From contig JAKIUD010000015.1 in the NCBI GenBank assembly GCA_021647765.1, forward strand, positions 1 through 56,204: 56,204 nucleotides of DNA, given 5' to 3'. Below, piece by piece: positions 34,792-44,811 of the stretch. The notes under the pieces were generated by a model, which saw only the letters and a list, made by a program, of their open reading frames with translations, was not told the DNA's origin and did not search any database. The position numbers and the translations under genes are program-made. Numbering within the stretch: position 1 is the first letter of the stretch; every line of letters begins with the position of its first letter. Origin of the DNA: Desulfuromusa sp. (lineage in GTDB: Bacteria; Desulfobacterota; Desulfuromonadia; Desulfuromonadales; Geopsychrobacteraceae).

Positions 34792-37488
34792 TTACGAGAG
34801 TCGATCCAGCATGACGGTTCGTATCTCTTCCAATTTCACTATATCGGTAATTTTCTGCCCAAAGATATCAGAAACATAGAAAATATCGGCAACCTGATCA
34901 ACTTTAGTCGATATTTTAGAAACAGCAATATAGAGCCCCAACTCATTCAATGTTCGGGTGATCTCATAAAGCAAACCGATTTTGTCGGTGGCAAAGATAT
35001 CAATAACCGTATAACGGTCTGAAACCTCATTGTCAATTTCAACCTTATTGCGTTTTTGTGGTTGCTTGGTAGATGCTTTGAGATAGTCGGGTGGTTGTGA
35101 TTTGTTAAATAGATCTTCAACAAGAGTCCGACCTTCCAGAACCTCACTGAGGTCAGATTTAACCCGTTCCCATTTCTGTTGTTTATCGACAATTCCGCCA
35201 ATTAAACTATTGACCTGAAGGATATCTAAAACAGTCCCGTTTTTTCTGGTATGAATTTGAGCACCAAGAATATTAATGGAATGGGCAGCCATAACCCCGG
35301 CAATTTGAGAAAAAAGTCCTGGGCTGTCAATTGTTGCCAGGGTCAGTTCGGTATATTCAGCTTCCCGGTTATGCTCAATTTGCATTGCAAGAGTTTTCTT
35401 GCCGCGAGATAAAGCTAACCGCAAATGAGGAATGATCTCCCGGGAGCGATAACTCATCAAATAACGGGTGTTTAAGCTATTGATGACTTTATTGACTCTA
35501 CTTTCAGAGAAATCATCCAACAAGGCTTTACGTATATTACGTTTTCTATTGCGGATTTTTTCTGAACGCTTCTCATGATAGAATTCATTCTTTTCCAATG
35601 CATCATAAGCTTTTTCGTAGAGTTCCCGTAACAGACTTCCCTTCCATTCGGTCCAGACATCTGGACCGACCGCCTTTATATCAGCAAAGGTCAGCAGGTA
35701 AAGCATCCGTAGATTTTCACTCATTCCCATCAACGCAGCAAATTGACTGATCATTTTAAGATCCTGCAAATCACGCCGTTGAGAAATGTGCGCCATCTTC
35801 AAATGATTTAGAACCAAAAATTCAAGGCGCTCACTGTCTTCCCTGTTTAATCGAAGTCTTCGCGCTATTGTAGGAATCATTTCTGCGCCACGAACACTAT
35901 GATCTTTGCCGCTCCCCTTGCCAATATCATGAAACAGGATCGCCAGAAGAAGTAATTCACGTTTTTCTATATTACTGGCGACTTCGGTGAGCATGGGGTG
36001 TTGATGTTGATAATCACCATGCCATAGTTTTTCCATCTCTTTAATTGCGAATAGAGTGTGTATATCAACTGTATAGATGTGATATAGATCAAACTGAACC
36101 TGACAGTAGATTTTTTTAAATTCAGGAATAAATGCATTGAGAAAATGTAAATGGTGCATTTTACGCAAAATATCACTAACCCCTCTTGGGTGACGTAGAA
36201 TCTGCATAAAAGAGTGATTAATCCGCTTGGAACGACGAACTTTATCATTAATCAAATGTGAGTTATCTCGAATCAGCTGTTTTAACTCCAAACATATTTG
36301 TACTTCATGCTTTTGTGCCAGTTGAAAAGCTACCATCATAAGAGTTGGATCATCTAATAAGTGTTGATCAACCTTGGCACGCAATTCACCGCGGATAATA
36401 TAAAACCCGTCTTCAATATTTCTTCTGCCAAAAAAGTTAAAAACATTTTTTTTCGGTTGAGTGCCTGGCTGAGTCACACGGAGAATAAACTTTGTCGACA
36501 GGTGCTCCACTTGCATTGCCCGGGCATAGTACTCCTGCATAAACTGTTCAACAGCTGAAGTCCGGCGCTTTTTTTTGTAACCAAAAAAATCGGCAAGCAA
36601 TTGTTGTTGTTCAAAGCTTAATTGGTCGCTTTTACGCTGCCCTTTAAAATGGAGGAAATTACGAATTTTCCACAAATAATCAAGAGCCTGGTTATATTCC
36701 TGGAAATCTTGTTCGTTAATGACACTTTTTTTAAGTAATTCCTTTAACCCGGAAGCTTTAAATTTTACCCGTGCGATCCACAAAGCTTCTTGTAGTTCTC
36801 TTAGTCCACCTTCCCCTTCTTTCAGGTTTGGCTCCAACAGATACACCGATGAACCATATTTGATCTTACGCTCAGATCGCTCTGCAAGTTTGAGCTTGAT
36901 AAAGCTCTGCGTATCCTGATTGAGCATGACACGACCAACACTATCAGCAAAACTTTTATACAGTTCTTGATTTCCCGAGATAAAACGAGCATCTAACAAA
37001 GAAGATCTAACGGTTGTATCGTGTGATTCCTCAAGACATTCGGCACTTGAACGGACACTGTAACCGACATCCAGACGTAAATCCCACAACAGGTAGAGCA
37101 TTCTATCAGCGATAATCCGTGCAGCATTCTTACCGACGGCTTCATAATAAAACATCAAGTCAAGATCTGAACGGGGATTCATTTCGGCACGACCATAACC
37201 ACCCAGAGCGATTAATGTGCACCCAGCGAGCTCATCCTTGTTCAGATCAGCAGAAGCAACCTTATAAATACCATCATTAAGTCGATCGAAAACAGCTGTC
37301 AACTCAATAACAACACGACTTCCTGTGGCTCCCAAGTCATTAAGCTGGTGGACTCTCTGTAGCTGTGAGTCAAGAAAAATACGGGCTGTTTCTAACAAAA
37401 AATCTCGATTAGAATTAAAATCAATACTGGAATTCAGGACTTCTGACGAGAAAACATCTCCAACGGGCTCTATAATGACAGTGTTCAT
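34792..37488 (-). CDS. glnD: Bifunctional [protein-PII] uridylyltransferase/uridylyl-removing enzyme
   Basis: An 898-residue GlnD. The nucleotidyltransferase motif LIALGGYGRAEMNPRSDLDL lies near 90-115, the GlnD-specific helical region follows, an HD domain (LLAILFHDIGKGSGKDHS) lies near 515, and two C-terminal ACT domains start near 710 and 815. It senses glutamine and uridylylates or deuridylylates PII. Its ATG overlaps the amidase stop (ATGA). Confidence 0.96.
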   Translation of the reverse strand: MNTVIIEPVGDVFSSEVLNSSIDFNSNRDFLLETARIFLDSQLQRVHQLNDLGATGSRVVIELTAVFDRLNDGIYKVASADLNKDELAGCTLIALGGYGRAEMNPRSDLDLMFYYEAVGKNAARIIADRMLYLLWDLRLDVGYSVRSSAECLEESHDTTVRSSLLDARFISGNQELYKSFADSVGRVMLNQDTQSFIKLKLAERSERKIKYGSSVYLLEPNLKEGEGGLRELQEALWIARVKFKASGLKELLKKSVINEQDFQEYNQALDYLWKIRNFLHFKGQRKSDQLSFEQQQLLADFFGYKKKRRTSAVEQFMQEYYARAMQVEHLSTKFILRVTQPGTQPKKNVFNFFGRRNIEDGFYIIRGELRAKVDQHLLDDPTLMMVAFQLAQKHEVQICLELKQLIRDNSHLINDKVRRSKRINHSFMQILRHPRGVSDILRKMHHLHFLNAFIPEFKKIYCQVQFDLYHIYTVDIHTLFAIKEMEKLWHGDYQHQHPMLTEVASNIEKRELLLLAILFHDIGKGSGKDHSVRGAEMIPTIARRLRLNREDSERLEFLVLNHLKMAHISQRRDLQDLKMISQFAALMGMSENLRMLYLLTFADIKAVGPDVWTEWKGSLLRELYEKAYDALEKNEFYHEKRSEKIRNRKRNIRKALLDDFSESRVNKVINSLNTRYLMSYRSREIIPHLRLALSRGKKTLAMQIEHNREAEYTELTLATIDSPGLFSQIAGVMAAHSINILGAQIHTRKNGTVLDILQVNSLIGGIVDKQQKWERVKSDLSEVLEGRTLVEDLFNKSQPPDYLKASTKQPQKRNKVEIDNEVSDRYTVIDIFATDKIGLLYEITRTLNELGLYIAVSKISTKVDQVADIFYVSDIFGQKITDIVKLEEIRTVMLDRLS

Positions 37489-39194
37489 CGCTTGGCAACC
37501 TGCTCTATTGTGGCTGAATACTTTTTGATCCCTTTAACAATTGCCGCAGCGACCCTTTTCTGATAGGCGGCAGAAGAAAGGCGCTTTTCTTCGCGAGAGT
37601 TACTGATAAACCCCGATTCTATCAATACCGAAGGCATTGTTGCACCAAGAAGAACATGAAATGGTCCCTGTTTGACCCCGAGATCTTTAATTCGGCTGTA
37701 ATGGGAGCTCAAACCAGCGACTAAAGACTGCTGAACCTCGGCAGCCAAACGGCTTGATTCATTAATCTTTGCATTTGCCATCAGATCAAACAGGATGGCT
37801 TCCAAATTTCCCACATCTTCCAGGCTGGTACCATTTTCTCGCGCGGCCACTTCAGCCGCCTGATTATTTTTTGATAGATTTAAAAAATAGGTTTCCACGC
37901 CGTATGCTTTACCGTTGGCTGTAGCATTAGCATGTAAAGAGATGAACAGGTCAGCGCCAACCTGATTTGCATATTCAGTCCGTTCCTGCAATTTGAGATA
38001 ATGATCGTCCGAACGGGTCAGAAGAACTTTGACCCCCAATTGTTTCCGTAATGCTTTGGCGAGTTCTTTAGCCATTTTAAGCGCCACATTTTTTTCATAA
38101 ACATTATGGGGACCTATCGCTCCAGGATCCTTGCCACCATGCCCGGCATCAACAACAATCAGGTGGATCCCTTCATCATGAACTTCCTGGGGGACATGAA
38201 GAACTGCCAGCCGATCAGAGGAACTATCAAGAATTGATGCGATTGAATCATCCGCTGCAACGGCAGCACTTTGTTTTTCTGATCGCTGTTTACTCAATCC
38301 AACCCCTATCGGCTCCCCTTTAATATCAATCACCAGACGATGTGGATTTTCCAGAGTTGCCAGTTTATATTCAGCAATATGGTTCAAGTCCAGAACAACC
38401 CGGGCACGCAGATCATCAAATTGACTGGCTCTGACCTGTCTCACCAAGCCATTACTGATTGAAACTGTAGATGGCAAGTCAGAGACCAACCTGGTGTAAA
38501 GTAAATCAAAATAAAGCCGCGGGTTCTCACCTTTTAAGTAATTTGGTTTAGCAACAACAGGCGCGGTAAGATCAAGAACTACCCGTGTATATTCAGGACC
38601 GCTCCAGTAGCGAATTTTTGTCAAACGAGGTGAATCACCAACAGATCGATAATTATGCTGACTCCGATCTGCGACAACTGGCTGTTTCTGTTCTACTGGA
38701 GTCGGCAATAAGGACAGTTTTTTTTGTGCTTCACTTGCCATATCCCCATCAGCCATCTCAGTAACGAGTCGATGGTATAATTTATAGGCTCCAGATTGAT
38801 CTTTAAGGTGATTTTCTACAATTTGTGCGGCAAGGAACAGAGCATCATCAGCAAAGCGACTCTGTGGAAACTGATCAGCCATAGTGATATAATGATCGAC
38901 AGCTTTTCTCGCATCGTGACGACTTCCAGACGCCCGGGAAAGACCATCCCAAGTTCTGGCGAGCAAAAACAAAGCGTTTTCGATACTACTGTCATGTGGT
39001 TGTTGTGCAACGAAGTGGTCAAAACGGACAATCAGCTTCTCCCAATGACTCCGCTGACGTTGTAATTGGGACGACTTGATCAGTTGTTGATAATCGTGAC
39101 GCAGAACGGAATAGTCCTCAGCAATGACATTACAAGAAAAAGCAGTGACTACAAGTATAAATACGAGCAAAGGGAGAAAAAATTTAAGTTTCAT
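37485..39194 (-). CDS. N-acetylmuramoyl-L-alanine amidase with AMIN domain
   Basis: A 569-residue exported amidase. It has a signal peptide (about 1-25), then a TPR-like helical region (about 30-160; FALLARTWDGL-type repeats), an AMIN domain (about 190-290; IRYWSGPEYTRVVLDL) and an amidase_3 catalytic domain from about 340, with zinc ligands in VVDAGHGGKDPGA, YEKNVAL and SLHANA and the catalytic Glu in LIESGFISN. It cleaves cell-wall peptides from glycan at division sites. The N-terminal TPR-like part is an extra compared with E. coli AmiC. Confidence 0.92.
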   Translation of the reverse strand: MKLKFFLPLLVFILVVTAFSCNVIAEDYSVLRHDYQQLIKSSQLQRQRSHWEKLIVRFDHFVAQQPHDSSIENALFLLARTWDGLSRASGSRHDARKAVDHYITMADQFPQSRFADDALFLAAQIVENHLKDQSGAYKLYHRLVTEMADGDMASEAQKKLSLLPTPVEQKQPVVADRSQHNYRSVGDSPRLTKIRYWSGPEYTRVVLDLTAPVVAKPNYLKGENPRLYFDLLYTRLVSDLPSTVSISNGLVRQVRASQFDDLRARVVLDLNHIAEYKLATLENPHRLVIDIKGEPIGVGLSKQRSEKQSAAVAADDSIASILDSSSDRLAVLHVPQEVHDEGIHLIVVDAGHGGKDPGAIGPHNVYEKNVALKMAKELAKALRKQLGVKVLLTRSDDHYLKLQERTEYANQVGADLFISLHANATANGKAYGVETYFLNLSKNNQAAEVAARENGTSLEDVGNLEAILFDLMANAKINESSRLAAEVQQSLVAGLSSHYSRIKDLGVKQGPFHVLLGATMPSVLIESGFISNSREEKRLSSAAYQKRVAAAIVKGIKKYSATIEQVAKR

Positions 39195-39197
39195 TAT

Positions 39198-41813
39198 TTA
39201 GAGCATCTTCTTCAGTTCATCCAGCAAGGTTAATGCTTCAATCGGAGTAGTGCATCTGACATCGATTGATTCAAGTCGTTTGCGAATTTGATCCTCCTGC
39301 TCCATATGGAATAGAGAAAGTTGCGTCAGCGGTTTTTTGGGGGGTTGTATTTTACTTTCCCCAAGCCGGGGTTCTCCAGAGCGGACAAATTCCCCCGCTT
39401 CGAGATTATGTAAAATTTCTTTGGCACGAACAATGACTGCATCAGGCAATCCAGCTAAACGCCCTACCTGGATTCCATAGGAACGGCTGGCACTTCCAGG
39501 AATTATTTTTCTCAGGAAAATAATTTGATCGTTCCATTCTTTCACTGCCACATTGTAATTCTTTATCCGTTCTCGGGTCAGTGGCAAATCGGTGAGTTCA
39601 TGATAGTGGGTCGCAAACAAAGTTTTGGCTGCAACAGCAGCATTGTCGTGTAAATATTCAGCAACAGCCCAAGCAATACTGACACCATCAAAAGTTGATG
39701 TGCCACGCCCTATTTCATCCAGGATAATTAAGCTTCGCTGTGTTGCATGTCGCAGTATATTTGCTGTTTCGTTCATCTCCACCATGAACGTCGACTCGCC
39801 TTTAGCCAGGTTGTCACTTGCCCCGACTCGGGTAAATATACGGTCAACCACCCCGATTCGTGCCGCTTCAGCGGGGACAAAGCTACCTAATTGTGCCATC
39901 AGGGTAATCAGTGCAACCTGGCGCATAAAAGTTGATTTACCCGCCATATTCGGGCCGGTAATTATCAGCAGTTGATTTTCAACCGTATCAAGTTCAACAT
40001 CGTTGGGAACAAAGGCTTCCTTCAGTGGCATACCTTCAACCACGGGATGGCGTCCGGCGTCAATCTTAATCACCCCAGAATCATCAATTTGCGGGCAAAC
40101 ATAGTTCCGTTCATGAGCCAGGTCAGCCAGAGAAAGCAAAGTATCGAGAATTGCCAGGGCATCTGAGCTTTGTTGTATTCTCCGCCCCTCGGCAGAAACT
40201 TTCAATCTAATCTGTTGAAATAAATTATATTCCAACTCCACAATACGATCTTCGGCGCCCAGGACTTTATCTTCATATTCCTTTAGCCGCAGGGTGATAA
40301 ATCGTTCGGCATTGGTCAAGGTTTGTTTACGTTGGTAATCTTCGGGGACACGATCAAGGTTGCGATGGGTCACTTCAATAAAATAACCAAAAACTTTATT
40401 ATACTTAACTTTCAGCGACGGAATTCCAGTCCGTTCTCGCTCCTGTAGTTCCAAGGCAGCAATCCAGCCCTTACCATCACGGCTGATCGTTCTTAATTCA
40501 TCCAACTCTTTATTGAAACCGTCTTTTATAATACCACCATCCCGCAAAACAAACGGTGGATCATCAACAATTGCCTGATCAAGCAGGGAAAGCAATTCGG
40601 GCAACAGATCAATCTGCTGGCGTAAGTTTTGTAAATAGTGACTTTGTAATGAGCTGAGCAGATCATCAAGCTGGGGCAGTTTCCCAAGAGAGGCTCGCAA
40701 CGCAGCAACATCCTTTGCATTTGCGCTGGCCATGGCAATTTTACTGTTTAAACGCTCCAGATCATAAACGCCGTCAAGAACCTCGATCAACTCTATCCGC
40801 TGCAAACTATCATCGACCAACTCAGCAATGGCATCTTGCCGCTGTTTAATCTCTCCCGGGTCAATCAAGGGATAATGAACCCAATGTCTCAGTGTTCGTC
40901 CCCCCATAGCCGTCACAGTTCGATCAAGCACTCCCAATAATGAGCCACGCTTCTTACTATCCTGCAATGTTGCTGTAAGTTCTAAGTTTCTCCGGGTAGA
41001 ATCATCGAGGATCATAAAGTTTTGCGTGTGGTAGGTCTGTAGTGGCCGGATATGGCGCAATTCATCTTTCTGCGTCTGTTGCAGATAATAAAGGACAACA
41101 GATGCAGCCTGCTGTGCTGCTACCAGGTCGTGGCAGCCAAAAGATTGCAACCCGGAGACTCCAAAGAAAGTACAGAGTTGTTCGTTAGCGTAATCTGTCT
41201 CACAAATCCATTCGGGAAGAAAGTTGCACATAATTCCTTCAAGGGGATAACCAATTATTTTTTTTAACTCCAAGCTACGCTCTGAATCATTGAAAAGAAC
41301 TTCACGAGGGCGTAACGACCCCAACTCACTTTCAATCTGTTGCAAAGTCTCAACTTGAGTCACCCGAAACTCCCCGGTGGTGATATCAATATGAGCAAGA
41401 CCGTAGCTGTTGTCATTTTCAACAATGGACAATAGATAATTGTTCTCTTTTGGCTCTAAAGTATCTGTGTCGGTCACCAGACCGGGGGTCACAACCCGAA
41501 CAACCTCACGTTTAACAATTCCTTTAGCGGTTTTTGGATCTTCAACCTGCTCACAAATGGCGACTTTATACCCGGCAGAAATGAGCTTGGCAATGTATCC
41601 CTGACTACTGTGATAGGGGATACCACAAAGGGGGACAGCATCTTCAACCCCTTTGTTACGAGAGGTCAGCGTAATTCCCAATACCCGTGAAGCAAGAACA
41701 GCATCCTCCATAAACATTTCATAAAAGTCCCCAAGCCGAAAAAACAGGATCGCATCCTGATAATCTGCTTTTATTTCCAGATACTGGCGCATGACCGGGG
41801 TTGTTGTAGACAT
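39198..41813 (-). CDS. mutS: DNA mismatch repair protein MutS
   Basis: An 871-residue MutS1. The mismatch-binding Phe-x-Glu motif is FFRLGDFYEMF near residue 25-35; the ATPase has Walker A GPNMAGKSTFMRQ near 620 and the STFMVEM and DEIGRGTSTFDG motifs. The C-terminal tail is present. It is the first gene of the long minus-strand block; the 206-base gap to the next, divergent gene should hold its promoter. Confidence 0.97.
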   Translation of the reverse strand: MSTTTPVMRQYLEIKADYQDAILFFRLGDFYEMFMEDAVLASRVLGITLTSRNKGVEDAVPLCGIPYHSSQGYIAKLISAGYKVAICEQVEDPKTAKGIVKREVVRVVTPGLVTDTDTLEPKENNYLLSIVENDNSYGLAHIDITTGEFRVTQVETLQQIESELGSLRPREVLFNDSERSLELKKIIGYPLEGIMCNFLPEWICETDYANEQLCTFFGVSGLQSFGCHDLVAAQQAASVVLYYLQQTQKDELRHIRPLQTYHTQNFMILDDSTRRNLELTATLQDSKKRGSLLGVLDRTVTAMGGRTLRHWVHYPLIDPGEIKQRQDAIAELVDDSLQRIELIEVLDGVYDLERLNSKIAMASANAKDVAALRASLGKLPQLDDLLSSLQSHYLQNLRQQIDLLPELLSLLDQAIVDDPPFVLRDGGIIKDGFNKELDELRTISRDGKGWIAALELQERERTGIPSLKVKYNKVFGYFIEVTHRNLDRVPEDYQRKQTLTNAERFITLRLKEYEDKVLGAEDRIVELEYNLFQQIRLKVSAEGRRIQQSSDALAILDTLLSLADLAHERNYVCPQIDDSGVIKIDAGRHPVVEGMPLKEAFVPNDVELDTVENQLLIITGPNMAGKSTFMRQVALITLMAQLGSFVPAEAARIGVVDRIFTRVGASDNLAKGESTFMVEMNETANILRHATQRSLIILDEIGRGTSTFDGVSIAWAVAEYLHDNAAVAAKTLFATHYHELTDLPLTRERIKNYNVAVKEWNDQIIFLRKIIPGSASRSYGIQVGRLAGLPDAVIVRAKEILHNLEAGEFVRSGEPRLGESKIQPPKKPLTQLSLFHMEQEDQIRKRLESIDVRCTTPIEALTLLDELKKML

Positions 41814-42019
41814 TCTAACTTCCTGAAATTACAAAGAGATAAATAAAAAGCAAATAAACGTGTTACAAGGCGGGATATCCTAGCAAAGGCACCTGCCGAT
41901 GTAAATAGAGGGAAGCTGAAGGCAAACATGCCACAACTTGACCATTCTACTATTGCAATGCTAAAAAGCACAGTTCTTAGCCGCGTGTTGAAGTCCGTAC
42001 TAACAAAAGAGGAAGTATC

Positions 42020-42532
42020 ATGGGTCACCTAGAGGAAAAATCTAATCAAACTGATCCCTTCAATCCCGAAAATTATATCATTAAAACCCTGGAGGATGAA
42101 ATAAGGGCGGATCAAACCTGTAAAGAATTGCTGAAACAATACCATCAATACTTACTAAAAAATAAGGACTTATCTCCTCTGGAATCTGGCGAAAAAGCAA
42201 GCGGTACAGATTATTTTTTACGTGACTTTATGATTGACAATCGCCACAAAAACCCATTTAAGATATCACCGGATCTCGTTCATCAGTTCGCCGGAAACTG
42301 GTATATTATCAGCAGCCTTGAACCAAATATGCTGGAGTTGAACAATATTTTGTCCGGTATCAGCTATTTTGCCAGTTTTTGTGTCGAAAACAAAATGATT
42401 GACCAGATTCTGGCAGAAAAAATAGTCCTCATTTGCTCACAGGTGGAATACTATCAACAACGAATTGATAGCTTTAATGATCTCTCTGGCGATATGTATG
42501 CAGCCTGGAAAAAAGCTTGCCCGCTAAGATAA
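42020..42532 (+). CDS. Protein of unknown function upstream of a CDF transporter
   Basis: A 170-residue, acidic, mostly helical, soluble-looking protein that I do not recognise. No signal peptide, membrane span or metal motif is evident; two Cys in the C-terminal half. The ATG has AGAGGAAG upstream. It overlaps or directly abuts the CDF gene, so the two are co-translated. It could be a regulatory or accessory partner of the transporter, but nothing in its sequence proves that. Confidence 0.75.
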   Translation: MGHLEEKSNQTDPFNPENYIIKTLEDEIRADQTCKELLKQYHQYLLKNKDLSPLESGEKASGTDYFLRDFMIDNRHKNPFKISPDLVHQFAGNWYIISSLEPNMLELNNILSGISYFASFCVENKMIDQILAEKIVLICSQVEYYQQRIDSFNDLSGDMYAAWKKACPLR

Positions 42533-42546
42533 AGAATGAATTGAAT

Positions 42547-43488
42547 ATGTTCGGGATCAACAATCCTAAAATACGCGCATCAGCTTTTTCTATCTGTGGA
42601 GCCCTGCTTCTGGCCATCACTAAATTAACTGTTTCAATTTTGAGCGGCTCGATGGCAGTCATGGCATCAGCCATTGACTCATTACTTGATATCTTGATGT
42701 CGGGCGTTAACTTTATGGCAATTCGCCATGCCGAACAGCCCCCTGACCAGTCACACCCCTTTGGACATGGTAAATTTGAAACGCTGGCTACATTATTTCA
42801 AGCTCTGGTTATCACTGGCTCGGGAGGCTGGATCATCTATGAATCGGTTGTCCGCCTGAGTAGAAACAATCAACTTGAAAATATCGATCAGGGGATTGGA
42901 GTTCTCGCGTTCAGTGCAGTTGCTTCCTGGTTTATTGCCCGCAACTTAAGCAGAGTTGCCAAACAAACCGACTCCTCGGCACTGGAGGCAGACTCGCTCC
43001 ATTTCAGGATGGATATTTTCAGCAATCTCGGCTTAATGGCAGGGTTATTGATGGTTCGCTGGTTTGATATTCAGTGGCTCGATCCAGCCCTATCGATACT
43101 GGTCGCCTCCTATATCCTGCACGAAGCACTGCAACTGATTAAACGTAGCCTGACTGATATGCTTGATCACGAATTACCCGAAGAGATACAACGACAAGTT
43201 CATGATATTATCAGCAGCCACGAAGGTCCTCTAGCCGGATATCATGGCCTCCGTACCAGACGCGCAGGATCTCTAAAAATTATGGATTTCCATTTGGAGG
43301 TTTGTAAGGATATGACCGTTGCTGAGGCGCACAAACTAACAAACAGCCTGGAAAAGAGAATTGAAAGAGAGATCCCGGGATCAAATGTGATCATCCACAT
43401 AGAACCCTGTATGATTGATGACTGTCCAGGGCAAGAAAATTGCGTCATTGATAAAAGTCGGATTCCGGCTCGATTTCATGACATTTAG
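42547..43488 (+). CDS. Cation diffusion facilitator family metal transporter
   Basis: About 313 residues with six membrane spans and a cytoplasmic C-terminal domain. Metal-site residues appear in MASAIDSLLDIL (helix II) and in SLHFRMDIFSNL (helix V), with HPFGHGKFE in the loop. CDF proteins export Zn, Fe, Mn or Co by proton antiport; the second-site residues here are H-x3-D (HFRMD), which does not settle the metal. A C-terminal CMIDDCPGQENCV segment is Cys-rich and might bind metal. ATG 42547 is preferred; TTG 42517 is an alternative. Confidence 0.9.
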   Translation: MFGINNPKIRASAFSICGALLLAITKLTVSILSGSMAVMASAIDSLLDILMSGVNFMAIRHAEQPPDQSHPFGHGKFETLATLFQALVITGSGGWIIYESVVRLSRNNQLENIDQGIGVLAFSAVASWFIARNLSRVAKQTDSSALEADSLHFRMDIFSNLGLMAGLLMVRWFDIQWLDPALSILVASYILHEALQLIKRSLTDMLDHELPEEIQRQVHDIISSHEGPLAGYHGLRTRRAGSLKIMDFHLEVCKDMTVAEAHKLTNSLEKRIEREIPGSNVIIHIEPCMIDDCPGQENCVIDKSRIPARFHDI

Positions 43489-43524
43489 AAAATAACCGAA
43501 GCAGAGAAGTCGTGATCCGTTGTT

Positions 43525-43941
43525 TTACTGATCTTCCACTTTTTTTTCGGTAGCAATAGCAAGACTTCCGAAACCGGCCATTTTCGCGGTATCCATCAAC
43601 TGAATAACCTTTCCATGTCGAGCAGACTTATCTGCCATCAATACAAATGTCATCTTTTTAGCGGCAACTGAACCAAAGTGTTCCAGATGGCGCAGCAACT
43701 CATCCAGGGAAACCTTTTCACGTTGTAAATAAATCTCCCCATTTGCAGCCAAATAAACCTGTACTTCCTTTTTATTCAATTTAATCTGTTCAGACGATGA
43801 TGAAGGAAGGTCGATGTTTAAACCGGGGCGTTCAATGAAAGTTGTTGAAATCATAAAAAAAATCAACAGCAAAAAAACAACATCAATCATTGGTGTTAAA
43901 TCAACCTTGGGTGATTCCTGAAGATGACGACGAAACCCCAT
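43525..43941 (-). CDS. Biopolymer transport protein ExbD/TolR
   Basis: A 138-residue protein with one N-terminal membrane span preceded by the proton-path Asp (VDLTPMIDVVFLLLIFFM) and a periplasmic domain. With its ExbB partner it uses the proton gradient to energise TonB- or Tol-type envelope machinery. ATG 43941 has GAGGG 5 bases upstream and overlaps the exbB stop. No tonB, tolA or pal is nearby, so the final partner is unknown. Confidence 0.92.
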   Translation of the reverse strand: MGFRRHLQESPKVDLTPMIDVVFLLLIFFMISTTFIERPGLNIDLPSSSSEQIKLNKKEVQVYLAANGEIYLQREKVSLDELLRHLEHFGSVAAKKMTFVLMADKSARHGKVIQLMDTAKMAGFGSLAIATEKKVEDQ

Positions 43942-43942
43942 A

Positions 43943-44542
43943 TTAGCCCTCAACCCGATCAATAATTTGCATGGTCGCTTCTTCCAGTTCCAAAACCAGG
44001 CGTTCAGAACGGCTTGACAAGTAGCGGTGCAACAAAATCATTGGAACAGCAATAGTCAAACCTGCAGCAGTGGTGATGAGAGCTTCTGAAATACCTCCAC
44101 CCAAGGTTGCTGGGGTACCCATCCCTTCAATTGCAATCACATTAAAAGCCTTGATCATCCCTAATACGGTTCCAAGCAATCCCAGTAGCGGGGTAATATT
44201 GGCAATAGTGCCAAGCAATCCCAGATAGCGCTGCAATGCCACAGCTTCCCTCTCCCCCACTTCCTCCGCAAGAGATTTAAGATAACTACGTTGACTACCA
44301 CGATTTTTCAGGACGACAAGGAGAATCTTAGCTAAAGGTGTTTTTTTTTGGCGGCAGAGATCAACGGCCTTTTCAGCATTATTCATTTGCAAATGATTGT
44401 TAATCTCTTTCTGTAGCGGTGCCAGATCCCGGCGAACTTTTATAAAAGCAAAAATCCGTTCCATAAATATTGCCCAGCCAATCACCGAACAGAGTAAAAT
44501 TGGATACATCAGCGGACCACCACGGATAAAGAAATCAATCAT
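43943..44542 (-). CDS. MotA/TolQ/ExbB proton channel family protein
   Basis: A 199-residue inner-membrane protein with three spans (about 10-35, 105-130, 150-175). The conserved ITPLLGLLGTVLGMIKAF and the third span (EALITTAAGLTIAVP) are the ExbB/TolQ signature. It forms the motor ring around ExbD. The copy B repeat lies immediately upstream, in the stretch that should hold its promoter. Confidence 0.93.
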   Translation of the reverse strand: MIDFFIRGGPLMYPILLCSVIGWAIFMERIFAFIKVRRDLAPLQKEINNHLQMNNAEKAVDLCRQKKTPLAKILLVVLKNRGSQRSYLKSLAEEVGEREAVALQRYLGLLGTIANITPLLGLLGTVLGMIKAFNVIAIEGMGTPATLGGGISEALITTAAGLTIAVPMILLHRYLSSRSERLVLELEEATMQIIDRVEG

Positions 44543-44594
44543 TTAACCAATCCTTTTCTTCTTCAAATCTGGAGGGGAAAATATAACATAACCG

Positions 44595-44776
44595 AATGGC
44601 GCCAGTTTAAGAAAATTTCCAGCAAAAACGGGACGATCCCCGTATGGGGTCTGTCCCAGACTTTTGCGGTACGAACTGCCGTGGTTCTTCGTGGCTCGAA
44701 AACTCTTCGGGACAGCCCCCGATGAGGCTGAGGACAGTCCCGAGATTACCGCAATACTGGTTAAACTAGCACCGTT
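44595..44776. repeat. Family 1 dispersed repeat, copy B
   Basis: A 182 bp element with the clearest ends: AATGGCGCCAGTTTAA on the left and TTAAACTAGCACCGTT on the right, imperfect inverted repeats of 16 bp. The inside carries GGGACAGCCCCCGAT and GACAGTCCCGAG, mirrored by GGGACGATCCCCG and GGGTCTGTCCCAG near the left end. A 90-residue ORF running through it on the minus strand is an accident of the repeat. It lies in the promoter area of the exbB-exbD pair. Confidence 0.85.
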
Positions 44777-44811
44777 CCAACATAACCAGAAAACAGCTAC
44801 AGAGGTCAATA

